From UBA8437 sp963582065 (GTDB lineage Bacteria; Planctomycetota; Planctomycetia; Planctomycetales; Planctomycetaceae): a stretch of 64,000 bases of DNA. Within the stretch, counting starts at the first letter, position 1. Every line of letters begins with the position of its first letter. This document shows, piece by piece, positions 35,550 to 44,107 of the stretch. The position numbers and the translations under genes are program-made. Location: NCBI GenBank assembly GCA_963582065.1, contig CAUZRQ010000015.1, positions 10,255-74,254 on the forward strand. The letters run 5' to 3'. A model generated the notes under the pieces. The model was not told where the DNA came from. It saw only the letters and a list, made by a program, of their open reading frames with translations, and made no database searches.

Positions 35550-37004
35550 ATGAATGAAAACAGGATGATTCGGATGACGCCCCCCTGCGGTGAGACTCGT
35601 CGCGAGTTCCTCTGGGAGGTTGGCGGGGGTTTCACGGGGTTGGCGCTCTCGTCGATGCTTGCCGAAGACGGGTTTTTCGGCGAGACGGCTCAGGCCGACA
35701 ACTCGTTGACCCCGAAACCCTCTCATCGGTCGCGGCCGACCAAGGCGTGTATCTGCCTGTTCATGTATGGGGGGCCCAGCCAGGTCGACCTGTTCGATCC
35801 GAAACCGATGCTGACGAAGTACCACGGAAAGACGATGCCGGGGATCGAAAAGGACCGCCTGTTCAAGGTCCGTAATCCCGGCACGCTGCTTGGCTCGTCA
35901 CGGAAGTTTGCGCAGCACGGCGAGTCCGGGTTGCCGATCTCCGACCTGTTCCCGAACCTCGCCCGGCATGCCGACGACATTGCTGTGCTCCGCAGCTGTT
36001 ACGCCGACAGCTTTGCCCACGGTTCCGGAATGCTGCAGATGAACACGGGGATGGTTCGGCAGGGTTATCCGAGCCTCGGGTCGTGGGCAGTTTACGGGCT
36101 GGGCAGCGACAACCAGAACCTGCCCGGCTACGTCGTGATGCTCGATCACCGTGGTGGGCCCATCAACGGCCCTCCGAACTGGAGTTCCGGATTCATGCCG
36201 GCCAGCTTCCAGGGGACACAGTTTCGAACAAACGGTGAACCGATCCTCAACCTCCAGCCGCCGGCGAGCGTTTCGGTTGCCCAGCAGCGGCAGCAGCTTG
36301 ACCTGCTGAAGCGATTCAACCAGAAGTACTCGGCCACCAGTCCCGACAACACGGACCTCCAGGCCCGCATCGCCAGTTATGAACTCGCGTTCCGCATGCA
36401 GTCGCACGCTCCGGAGGCAGTGGACCTGTCGCAGGAGAGCAAGCAGACGCAGAAGTTGTACGGGCTGGACAGCACGAGAACCGAGAAGTTCGGACGGCGT
36501 TGCCTGTTGGCTCGACGCCTGATCGAACGCGGTGTCCGATTCGTCCAGGTCTACTCCGGCGGCGGCCACGGCGACCATACGTGGGACGCGCACGGAGACG
36601 TGAACAAGAATCACGAGAAACACTGCGGCGAGACCGATCTGCCGATAGCCGGCTTGCTGACCGACCTCAAGCAGCGAGGACTGCTCGACGAGACGCTGCT
36701 TTTCTGGACGGGGGAATTCGGCCGGACTCCGACCGGACAAAGCGGCAAGGGACGTGATCACAGCCCGCGAGGGTTCTCAACCTGGATGGCCGGAGCCGGT
36801 GCCCGCGGTGGCCAGGCAATCGGCGCCACCGACGACTTCGGTTTCGCTGCCGTCGAAAACAAGCTGCATGTTCACGACGTGCACGCCAACATGCTGCACC
36901 TGATGGGTCTCGACCACGAGAAGCTGACGTACTTCCACGCCGGTCGCGATCACCGGTTGACGGACGTCTCGGGGCGGATTCTGCCGGAATTGGTCGGTGG
37001 ATAG
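35550..37004 (+). CDS. DUF1501 protein with Tat-like signal
   Basis: This 484-residue protein starts with TRREFLWEVGGGFTGLALSS, a twin-arginine-type signal. Then comes ACICLFMYGGPSQVDLFDPKP, the DUF1501 core related to the alkaline-phosphatase/sulfatase superfamily. Later motifs include RRCLLARRLIERGVRFVQVY, WDAHGDVNKNHEKHC and FWTGEFGRTPTGQ. It is exported folded and likely acts on a sulfated or phosphorylated substrate, but this is inferred from fold. It forms an operon with the DUF1549/DUF1553 gene. The next gene is convergent, with an 18-base gap. Confidence 0.9.
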   Translation: MNENRMIRMTPPCGETRREFLWEVGGGFTGLALSSMLAEDGFFGETAQADNSLTPKPSHRSRPTKACICLFMYGGPSQVDLFDPKPMLTKYHGKTMPGIEKDRLFKVRNPGTLLGSSRKFAQHGESGLPISDLFPNLARHADDIAVLRSCYADSFAHGSGMLQMNTGMVRQGYPSLGSWAVYGLGSDNQNLPGYVVMLDHRGGPINGPPNWSSGFMPASFQGTQFRTNGEPILNLQPPASVSVAQQRQQLDLLKRFNQKYSATSPDNTDLQARIASYELAFRMQSHAPEAVDLSQESKQTQKLYGLDSTRTEKFGRRCLLARRLIERGVRFVQVYSGGGHGDHTWDAHGDVNKNHEKHCGETDLPIAGLLTDLKQRGLLDETLLFWTGEFGRTPTGQSGKGRDHSPRGFSTWMAGAGARGGQAIGATDDFGFAAVENKLHVHDVHANMLHLMGLDHEKLTYFHAGRDHRLTDVSGRILPELVGG

Positions 37005-37022
37005 CCGGTCCCTGGCCGGGGA

Positions 37023-39188
37023 TCAACGCCCCGCCCGCACCACCTCGACGCAGGCGATCGTGTCGTCATTGCGGACGTAGACACAGCCCCATGCGTAGGC
37101 CGGGTGTGCCCAGGTCGACCCGATCACTCGCGTCCGAGAGAATTCCTGGTAGCCCCTGGGCGAAAGTCTCACCAGCAGCAGTTCCCCGTCGGAATTCAAG
37201 ACCACCGCGCGGTCGGAATCACCCAGCCACACCATCGTGGCCTGCGGATTTCGCCCCTTGGGGGTCATGCGATTGCCGTCGTCCCAGACCTTCTTGCCGG
37301 TGGCCAATTCGAAGCAGGTCAAACCGTGCCGTTTGTCGAGCAGGTAACCATGGTCACCGCGGTGAAGTGGCTGACACATCAGGCTCCGCAGGTTGCGACG
37401 ATCCTCCCAGGCCAGGCTGGCCGTAGCGAGATCGTCGCCGAGGCGGAGGGCCTGGACACCCTCCCAGTAATTGCTGACCAGTACGATGCCGCGATGGAAA
37501 ATCGGCATCGAGATCGATACGCCGTTGTGGACCTTGTACTCGTGCGACCAGGCCACTTTTCCGGTCAGGGGATCGAGGCCGCGGACGTGAGAAGGTGTCC
37601 AGCAGACCAACTGGCGTCGACCGGACTGCTCGATCATCAGCGGGGTGGCGTAACCCAGCGGGTCGCCGAGGCTGCGCCATTTCTCTTTCCCCGTGTGGCG
37701 GTCCAGGCCCAGAAAGCACCCGTTCGGGTTGCCGCCGGCATGGACAATCAGCAGGTCGTCGACGATGACCGGAGAAGCCGAGAAACCCCACAGCGGCACC
37801 TGCGCCTTCTCCTGTTTGACCAGGTCCCGGCTCCAGATCACCTCGCCGCTGCTCGCGTGGAAGCAGAACAGGTGACCGACGGCTCCGAGTGCATAGACGC
37901 GGTCTCCGACAACCGCGGGCGTCGACCGTGGGCCGTTGCCGTAGGAGAGGCCCTTGTAGACAGCAGTGTAGGGATGGGTCCAGAGACGCTTTCCCGAAGC
38001 GGCATCCAGGCAGACCACCTGCTCGGTGTCGGCCGGTTTCTTGGGTTTCGTGAGCGTGTAAATCCGGCCCGCTGAAGCTGCAATCCCCGAATAACCCCCG
38101 CCAATCGGTTGTCGCCACAGTGTTCTGAGGCCGCCGACAGGCCAGCGGGCCGGAAATTTCGGGCCTCGCCACGTCCCGTTTCCCCGAATGCCACGCCATC
38201 GTGGCCACGCCTCGCCGCCAACGGCAACGAGTTGTTTGCGTGTGGGTTGATCCTTGGCGGATGACACGGTCATTGGTGCAACCGGAGCAGCCGAGGTATC
38301 GATGCTGTCCCAGCGTTGGCGGAGAGCGGCCGGCACATCCTTGGCCGGCGTCATCACCACCCGGAATCCCATCACGTAGTAGGTGCCCAGAGGGTGTTCG
38401 GCATAACGAAAACTGCTGCGACAGTCACGGGCATCGCTGTACCAGCCACCGCCTCGAATCACCCGCGAGGTGGCCGTTTTGGGACCGAGCGGATCTGTTG
38501 CCACCGCGAGGTCGTAATAGTCGACGTTGTACCAGTCCAGGCACCATTCCCAGACATTGCCGTGCATGTCGTACAGCCCGTAGGCGTTGGCCGAAAACTG
38601 TCCGACCTTGGTGGTTCGAGCGCGAAATGGACCGGTGCGGCTGCGGTAGGGGTACTTGCCGTTGAAGTTGGCCTGCTCGGAGGAGAGTGAATCGCCAAAG
38701 TGAAAGGCCGTGTCGGTACCACCGCGGCAGGCGTATTCCCATTCCGCCTCGGTGGGCAACCGATAGAAACGACCGGCCTGTCGTTCGGCGGGTAAAGCCG
38801 ACAGTTTGCGGCAGAATTCGACGGCGTCGACAAATCGCACCTGCTCGGCCGGAAAGGACTTGGTATCGAGCCCCTTGACCAACGATTTGCCCGGCCCGTC
38901 GGTGGCAAAAAACGAATGTGAAAATTTCATAATCCGCAGGAACTCGTCCTGGGTGACCTCGTAGACGCCAATATGAAACGGACGCGTGATTCGAACGCGA
39001 TGAGCCGGTTGCTCGTCGGCTCCGGCGTCGCGGATGGCCTTTCCCGCGCCCATGAGAAACTCGGACGCCGCGATCGGGGCGAGTTTCATTCCCAGGGAGT
39101 TTGTCACCAGCTTGGGCGACTCGGCGAGAACCGGATCCGCGGGCACAAGAAGTGCCAGGGCCAGCACCAGCGAGGATGAACGCGTCAT
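37023..39188 (-). CDS. FGE-like domain fused to PQQ-type beta-propeller
   Basis: This 721-residue exported protein has a signal peptide (about residues 1-22), then a formylglycine-generating-enzyme-like domain (about 28-285): EFLMGAGKA, YRLPTEAEWEYACRGG, GLYDMHGNVWEWCLDWY, RGGGWYSDARDCRSSFRY. Active FGE has two cysteines in the last region. Here the first is replaced by serine and one Cys remains, so true sulfatase activation is doubtful. Residues about 330-721 form a PQQ-like propeller with repeated VCLDAASGKRLW, GLDRHTGKEKW and CFELATGKKVW. It lies downstream of a DUF1549-DUF1501 pair, 66 bases after it, and is probably the third operon member. Confidence 0.85.
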   Translation of the reverse strand: MTRSSSLVLALALLVPADPVLAESPKLVTNSLGMKLAPIAASEFLMGAGKAIRDAGADEQPAHRVRITRPFHIGVYEVTQDEFLRIMKFSHSFFATDGPGKSLVKGLDTKSFPAEQVRFVDAVEFCRKLSALPAERQAGRFYRLPTEAEWEYACRGGTDTAFHFGDSLSSEQANFNGKYPYRSRTGPFRARTTKVGQFSANAYGLYDMHGNVWEWCLDWYNVDYYDLAVATDPLGPKTATSRVIRGGGWYSDARDCRSSFRYAEHPLGTYYVMGFRVVMTPAKDVPAALRQRWDSIDTSAAPVAPMTVSSAKDQPTRKQLVAVGGEAWPRWRGIRGNGTWRGPKFPARWPVGGLRTLWRQPIGGGYSGIAASAGRIYTLTKPKKPADTEQVVCLDAASGKRLWTHPYTAVYKGLSYGNGPRSTPAVVGDRVYALGAVGHLFCFHASSGEVIWSRDLVKQEKAQVPLWGFSASPVIVDDLLIVHAGGNPNGCFLGLDRHTGKEKWRSLGDPLGYATPLMIEQSGRRQLVCWTPSHVRGLDPLTGKVAWSHEYKVHNGVSISMPIFHRGIVLVSNYWEGVQALRLGDDLATASLAWEDRRNLRSLMCQPLHRGDHGYLLDKRHGLTCFELATGKKVWDDGNRMTPKGRNPQATMVWLGDSDRAVVLNSDGELLLVRLSPRGYQEFSRTRVIGSTWAHPAYAWGCVYVRNDDTIACVEVVRAGR

Positions 39189-39254
39189 CGAGACAACCTG
39201 ATTGAAGGCGGTTGAACAGGAAAGGCCATCGTCATGTGTGGCCCACGGGGGTCC

Positions 39255-40745
39255 TCAGGCAAGCAGTTCGCTGACGACTTTTCCGTGGACGTCGGTAAGG
39301 CGGAAGTCTCGTCCCTGGAACCGATGCGTCAGTTTCTCGTGGTCGATGCCCAGGCAATGCAGGATCGTGGCATTGAGGTCGTGGATGTGAACGGGATTCT
39401 CGACGATGTTGTAACAGAAGTCGTCGGTCTTTCCGTGCACTATGCCTGGCCGGATACCGCCGCCGGCCATCCAGATCGAAAAACAACGCGGGTGATGGTC
39501 TCGGCCGTAGTTTGTTCGGCTCAATTTTCCCTGGCAGTAAATGGTGCGACCGAATTCTCCGCCCCACACAACCAGCGTGTCGTCGAGCATGCCTCGTGCT
39601 TTCAGGTCCTTGACCAGTGCGGCGGCGGGTTGATCGACATCACGAGACATCATGGGGAGGTCGCGTGGCAGGGTACCGTGCTGGTCCCAGCCACGAATGA
39701 AGACCTGTATGAAACGGACATCCCGTTCAGCGAGGCGACGCGCGAGAAGGCAATTCGACGCGAACGTTCCGGGTTTGCCGACATCGGGGCCATAGAGGTC
39801 GAGAATGTGGCGTGGTTCATCGGACAGATCGGTCAATTCCGGAACCGAAGTCTGCATCCGGTAGGCCATTTCGTACTGGGCGATCCTCGCTTCGATCTCC
39901 GGATCACCAACCGCACGGAATTGCTGTCGATTGAGCTGCGCCAGCGAATCGAGCATTTTGCGGCGGGTGGCGTTACTGACACCGGCGGGGTTGGACAGGT
40001 ACAGCACCGGATCTCCACTCGATCTCAGCGCCACGCCCTGGTGGCGCGACGGGAGGAACCCGGCGCCCCAAAGGCGAGTGTACAGCGCCTGGGCATCCCG
40101 CTTGGCGCTCCAGGTCGAGTGCAGAACCACGAAGCCGGGCAGGTTCTGGTTGACGCGGCCAAGACCGTACGACAGCCAGGCTCCCATGCTCGGGCGTCCG
40201 GGCTGCTGGGCCCCGGTCTGGATATAGGTGATCGCGGGGTCGTGGTTGATGGCCTCGGTGTGTACGGTCCGCACAAGGGCCATCTCGTCGGCGATTGTGG
40301 CGATGTGCGGCAGCAATTCACTGATCTCGGTGCCCGAGTGGCCTCGCTTGTGGAACTTGTAGATGGATGGGGCGACAGGGAACCGTTTCTGCCCTGACGT
40401 CATCGTGGTCAGGCGTTGCCCCTTCCGCACCGAATCGGGCAGATCCTTGTCGTAAAACGCCTGCATCTTGGGTTTTGGATCGAGCAGGTCGATCTGCGAA
40501 GGCGCTCCCGACATGAACAGGTAGATCACTCGCTTGGCCCTGGGGCGGAAGTGCGTGCTTCCCATGACACCGATGTCGTGAGTGGGCAACGAAGGACGAG
40601 CCCGAGCCGGAACGGCTGCAGAGGTTTCCTCGGCCAGAAGCGATGCCAGGGCTGCCATTCCGATGCCGCAGGTCGAGCGGCCGAAGAAATGGCGTCGGGT
40701 CACCGCCAAGGCGTCAGGCGTCGGCGGGAGTATCGGTAGGGTCAT
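39255..40745 (-). CDS. DUF1501 protein
   Basis: This 496-residue protein has AVTRRHFFGRSTCGIGMAAL, a Tat-like export signal near residues 14-33. RVIYLFMSGAPSQIDLLDPKP follows, the DUF1501 core. Conserved later motifs are NCLLARRLAERDVRFIQVF, WGGEFGRTIYC and GRDHHPRCFS. It is the second gene of the minus-strand cassette after the long DUF1549/DUF1553 gene (49-base gap) and precedes the FGE-PQQ gene. Its start differs in detail from the DUF1501 gene at 35550, so the two cassettes are related but not copies. Confidence 0.9.
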   Translation of the reverse strand: MTLPILPPTPDALAVTRRHFFGRSTCGIGMAALASLLAEETSAAVPARARPSLPTHDIGVMGSTHFRPRAKRVIYLFMSGAPSQIDLLDPKPKMQAFYDKDLPDSVRKGQRLTTMTSGQKRFPVAPSIYKFHKRGHSGTEISELLPHIATIADEMALVRTVHTEAINHDPAITYIQTGAQQPGRPSMGAWLSYGLGRVNQNLPGFVVLHSTWSAKRDAQALYTRLWGAGFLPSRHQGVALRSSGDPVLYLSNPAGVSNATRRKMLDSLAQLNRQQFRAVGDPEIEARIAQYEMAYRMQTSVPELTDLSDEPRHILDLYGPDVGKPGTFASNCLLARRLAERDVRFIQVFIRGWDQHGTLPRDLPMMSRDVDQPAAALVKDLKARGMLDDTLVVWGGEFGRTIYCQGKLSRTNYGRDHHPRCFSIWMAGGGIRPGIVHGKTDDFCYNIVENPVHIHDLNATILHCLGIDHEKLTHRFQGRDFRLTDVHGKVVSELLA

Positions 40746-40794
40746 GGCGTGTCTCGATGTCCTGCTGGATTCCGCACGGCCGGTTGGTGGCCGG

Positions 40795-43700
40795 TCAGTT
40801 CTTGGTGATTGCCTCGTCGAGATTCAGCAGCAGATTCGACAGCACAGTCCATGTGGCGAATTCTACCGGATCAATGGATTGTGGTCGCGGAGCTTCACCG
40901 ACGGCCAGCATGGCCTTGGCTGCCTTCGGATTGTCGCGGTACTCACGACGATGGGTTGCCAGGGCTTCGACCAGGATCTCGGATTCCCTTGGTGTCGGAC
41001 TCCGTGAGGTCACCATCCGAAAACCACGGGTCAACCGCTGAGTGTCTGTGCCCGGATCTTTCAGTAATCTCCCGGCCAATCCACGGGCGCATTCGACAAA
41101 CTGAACGTCGTTGAGGAGCAGCAACGCCTGCAGGGGCGTGTTGGTACGTGCCCGCCGGACGCTGCAGGCCTCTCGGGAAGGTGCGTCGAACGTCAACATC
41201 GTGGGGGGCGCCGCGGTGCGTTTCCAGAACGTGTACAGGCTGCGGCGAAACAGGTTCGAACCATGGTCCTGGACGAACTGGACCGTGTTGCTGCCCGAAT
41301 AGCCGACGGCTCGCCAGAGTCCGGAAGGTTGATACGGTTTCACGCCCTTCCCGCCGGGTTGCTCGACCAGTTGGCCGGCTACTGCAAGGGCCGTGTCGCG
41401 GAGCACCTCGGCGTCCAGGCGGTAGCGGGGACCCCGCCAGATCAGCCGGTTGCCCGGATCGGCCCGGTGACCGTCGGAGTGAAAACGCGAGGATTGTCGA
41501 TACGCCGCAGAAGTGACGATCAGTTTCTGGAACGCCTTGATGTCCCATTCGACCCGGACAAATTCGGTCGCCAGCCAGTCCAGTAGCCGGGGGTGAGACG
41601 GCCACTCGCCCTGCGCTCCGAAGTCCTCGGATGTCTTGACCAGGCCGATCCCGAAGAACTGCTGCCAGAAGCGGTTCACGGTGACGCGGGCCGTCAGTGG
41701 GTGGTCCGGTTGTACCAACCAGCGGGCCATTCCGAGCCTGTTGGATGGGGCGTCCTTGGGCAGGGGGGGCAGGGCCGATGGCACACCCGGTTGTACGGGA
41801 CGCGTCTTGTCAGGGATGTCGTATTGCCCCCTCTTCAACACGTAGGTCGGCCGGGGTTTGGGCATGTCTCGCATAATCAGCGAAGACGCCAGACCCTTGT
41901 TGATCTCGGCAATACGTGTTTCGGCCTCTCGAACGGTGGCGGTTGAGCCGGAGAACTTGGCCGCGGTCTGTCGGCAGGCGTTGACAAGAAAATGGTCTCT
42001 CAGCACCGCAATCTGTGCGGGGGTTCGTTTGCCGTCGGCCACTTTGGCTGCGGCCAATATGTTCCCGGGGACTCCCTGCGCCGATTTCCTGACATGGGCC
42101 GTCCAGGCCGCAAGTGAGGCGAAGAGTCGCGGCCCCTGCCGGGCGGAAGTGACGATGCCCCCGGTGTCCCACTGGACCGTTCCACCGAACTGAGTGAATG
42201 CCCAACCGCGGATCACGGAACCCGGTTTCAGATTGACGTCGGCGGCGGGCACTTCCAGCCGGACCCACTCGCCAGCCTGTGGAAGGTCACCGCGTCGCAG
42301 GCGACTGGGGGTCTTTGTCCGCCCCCAGGCGATCCGATCCTCGCCCCAGAAAGCACGGTGATCCCAGTTTCCGCTGTGGAACTGCAGCATGATCTCCTTG
42401 GGGGGATTCAGCGGGTCGATCCGCACCCAGGCGAACAGCGTGTCGCCTTCGGCGACCTGCAGTCCGGGTTTTGCATCTTCGAAGAAGTGTTGCCCCAACG
42501 CCTTGGCGGTCCGCAATGTTGAACGCTTTCCACTGTGCGGCGGGTGGCCGGGAGCCGTAACCCACTTCCAGCCACCTCCGTCACCACTGGCTTGGCGTCG
42601 GCCGCCCGGCGGAGTGTCATCATCGATCCAGATCACCTCCCGGCGTTTCGGAGTGTGCTCCTTCGCGGGCGGGCCCGGGTCGGTGTAGCGGATTTCGGAC
42701 AGGGTCGACTCGATCAGTTTGCGGGCCGCGGCGATACGGTCCTGCTGCTGTTGGATGTCGGATCGCTGAATCGCCGTGGGCACCTTGACCGAAGGTGGGG
42801 GCAGCAAGGCGTTGCCGTCCATTGCCCGCTCGGTGAGGCTGTTGAAGTAGGCCAGGAAGCGATAGAAGTCCTGCTGCGGAATGGGGTCGAATTTGTGTTC
42901 GTGACAGACCGCACAACCCATCGTCAGTCCGAGCCAGACAGTGGCGGTGGTCTCGACACGGTCGACACCGTATTTGAACCGGTACTCGTCGGCGATCGCC
43001 CCTCCTTCGCTGGTGGTGACGTTGCAGCGATTGAAGCCGGTGGCCACCAGTTGAGACACCGAGGGCTTCGGCAAAAGGTCACCGGCGAGCTGTTCGACAG
43101 TGAAGCGGTCGAAGGGCATGTTGTCGTTGAAAGCCCCGACCACCCAGTCGCGATACGGCCAGATCGAGCGTTCGTTGTCCAGGTGCAGGCCGTGTGTGTC
43201 TCCGTAGCGAGCAGCGTCAAGCCAGATGCGACCTGCATGTTCGCCGAAACGAACGGACCCCAGAAGTCGGTCGACCAGGCGGTGATAGGCTCCGGGCCGG
43301 GTGTCCGAGAGGAAACGGTCAATCTCGTCAAGTGTCGGTGGCAGCCCGGTCAGGTCGAGCGTGACTCGGCGGATGAGGGTCTCACGGGACGCCTCAGGCG
43401 AGGGGTCCAGCCGCTGCTGCGCCAGCCGGGCGAGAATGAAGGCATCAATCGGATTCGTCCGCCAGCCGGGTCGGTTGACCGTCGGCGGCGTGCGGCGGGC
43501 GGGCGGCTGGAATGCCCAGTGGCCTTGCCAGCCTGCGCCCTGGTCGATCCACCGTTTCAACAGTTCGATCTGACCCGATGTCAACTTCTTGCCACTGTCC
43601 CGTGGCGGCATGCGCTCGTCGGGATCAGCAGAGAGGATCCGGCGGACAACGGCACTCTTGGCCGACGATCCGGCCTTGATCGCCGTTTGGCCGGATTCCA

Positions 43701-43926
43701 GTCGCAGGCCGACGACCGTCTCGAGATCAAGTCGAAACCCAGCCTGCCGTTGATTGCCGTCGGGCCCGTGGCACTTGTAGCAATTGTCGGCCAGGATCGG
43801 ACGGATGTCCCGGTTGTAGTCCACCTTGCCTGGTCCGTCGGCGAGAACACTCGGGCCGACACCAGGTGGAATGACCCACAACAACGCGAGAAGCCACAAC
43901 CTGACATCTGATGAGTTGGTAGCCAC
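40795..43926 (-). CDS. PSCyt1-DUF1549-DUF1553 protein with heme motif
   Basis: This 1043-residue exported protein starts with a hydrophobic signal (SSDVRLWLLALLWVIPPG). The PSCyt1 cytochrome-like domain follows: RPILADNCYKCHGPDG. Then DUF1549 (NPIDAFILARLAQQRL, RRVTLDLTGLPP), a beta-rich lectin-like insert in the middle (about residues 380-540), and DUF1553 (HPLTARVTVNRFWQQFFG, TFDAPSREACSVRRA). The GTG at 43926 has GGAGG eight bases upstream; longer in-frame starts cross the divergent TonB gene. It probably transfers electrons or binds heme at the cell surface together with the DUF1501 partner; the reaction is unknown. Confidence 0.88.
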   Translation of the reverse strand: MATNSSDVRLWLLALLWVIPPGVGPSVLADGPGKVDYNRDIRPILADNCYKCHGPDGNQRQAGFRLDLETVVGLRLESGQTAIKAGSSAKSAVVRRILSADPDERMPPRDSGKKLTSGQIELLKRWIDQGAGWQGHWAFQPPARRTPPTVNRPGWRTNPIDAFILARLAQQRLDPSPEASRETLIRRVTLDLTGLPPTLDEIDRFLSDTRPGAYHRLVDRLLGSVRFGEHAGRIWLDAARYGDTHGLHLDNERSIWPYRDWVVGAFNDNMPFDRFTVEQLAGDLLPKPSVSQLVATGFNRCNVTTSEGGAIADEYRFKYGVDRVETTATVWLGLTMGCAVCHEHKFDPIPQQDFYRFLAYFNSLTERAMDGNALLPPPSVKVPTAIQRSDIQQQQDRIAAARKLIESTLSEIRYTDPGPPAKEHTPKRREVIWIDDDTPPGGRRQASGDGGGWKWVTAPGHPPHSGKRSTLRTAKALGQHFFEDAKPGLQVAEGDTLFAWVRIDPLNPPKEIMLQFHSGNWDHRAFWGEDRIAWGRTKTPSRLRRGDLPQAGEWVRLEVPAADVNLKPGSVIRGWAFTQFGGTVQWDTGGIVTSARQGPRLFASLAAWTAHVRKSAQGVPGNILAAAKVADGKRTPAQIAVLRDHFLVNACRQTAAKFSGSTATVREAETRIAEINKGLASSLIMRDMPKPRPTYVLKRGQYDIPDKTRPVQPGVPSALPPLPKDAPSNRLGMARWLVQPDHPLTARVTVNRFWQQFFGIGLVKTSEDFGAQGEWPSHPRLLDWLATEFVRVEWDIKAFQKLIVTSAAYRQSSRFHSDGHRADPGNRLIWRGPRYRLDAEVLRDTALAVAGQLVEQPGGKGVKPYQPSGLWRAVGYSGSNTVQFVQDHGSNLFRRSLYTFWKRTAAPPTMLTFDAPSREACSVRRARTNTPLQALLLLNDVQFVECARGLAGRLLKDPGTDTQRLTRGFRMVTSRSPTPRESEILVEALATHRREYRDNPKAAKAMLAVGEAPRPQSIDPVEFATWTVLSNLLLNLDEAITKN

Positions 43927-44107
43927 GGCGATATCCTCCGTTCCCAGCCGGCTCACAGCAAGGTCCTGCCGATCACATCCGGCAAACCGGGAATCTCTTT
44001 TTTGCATGGTAAACGATGGCCTTCCCTTCAATAAAGGGCTGTCAGCGCACGTTACACGATGCCGATGACTAGGGGAGTGGATGGCTGAGACGTGGTGGAG
44101 GGATTCG

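Noticed and set aside
43927..44107. Cobalamin riboswitch before the TonB receptor
   Set aside because: No B12-box-like conserved sequence or suitable hairpins are visible in the 181-base gap.
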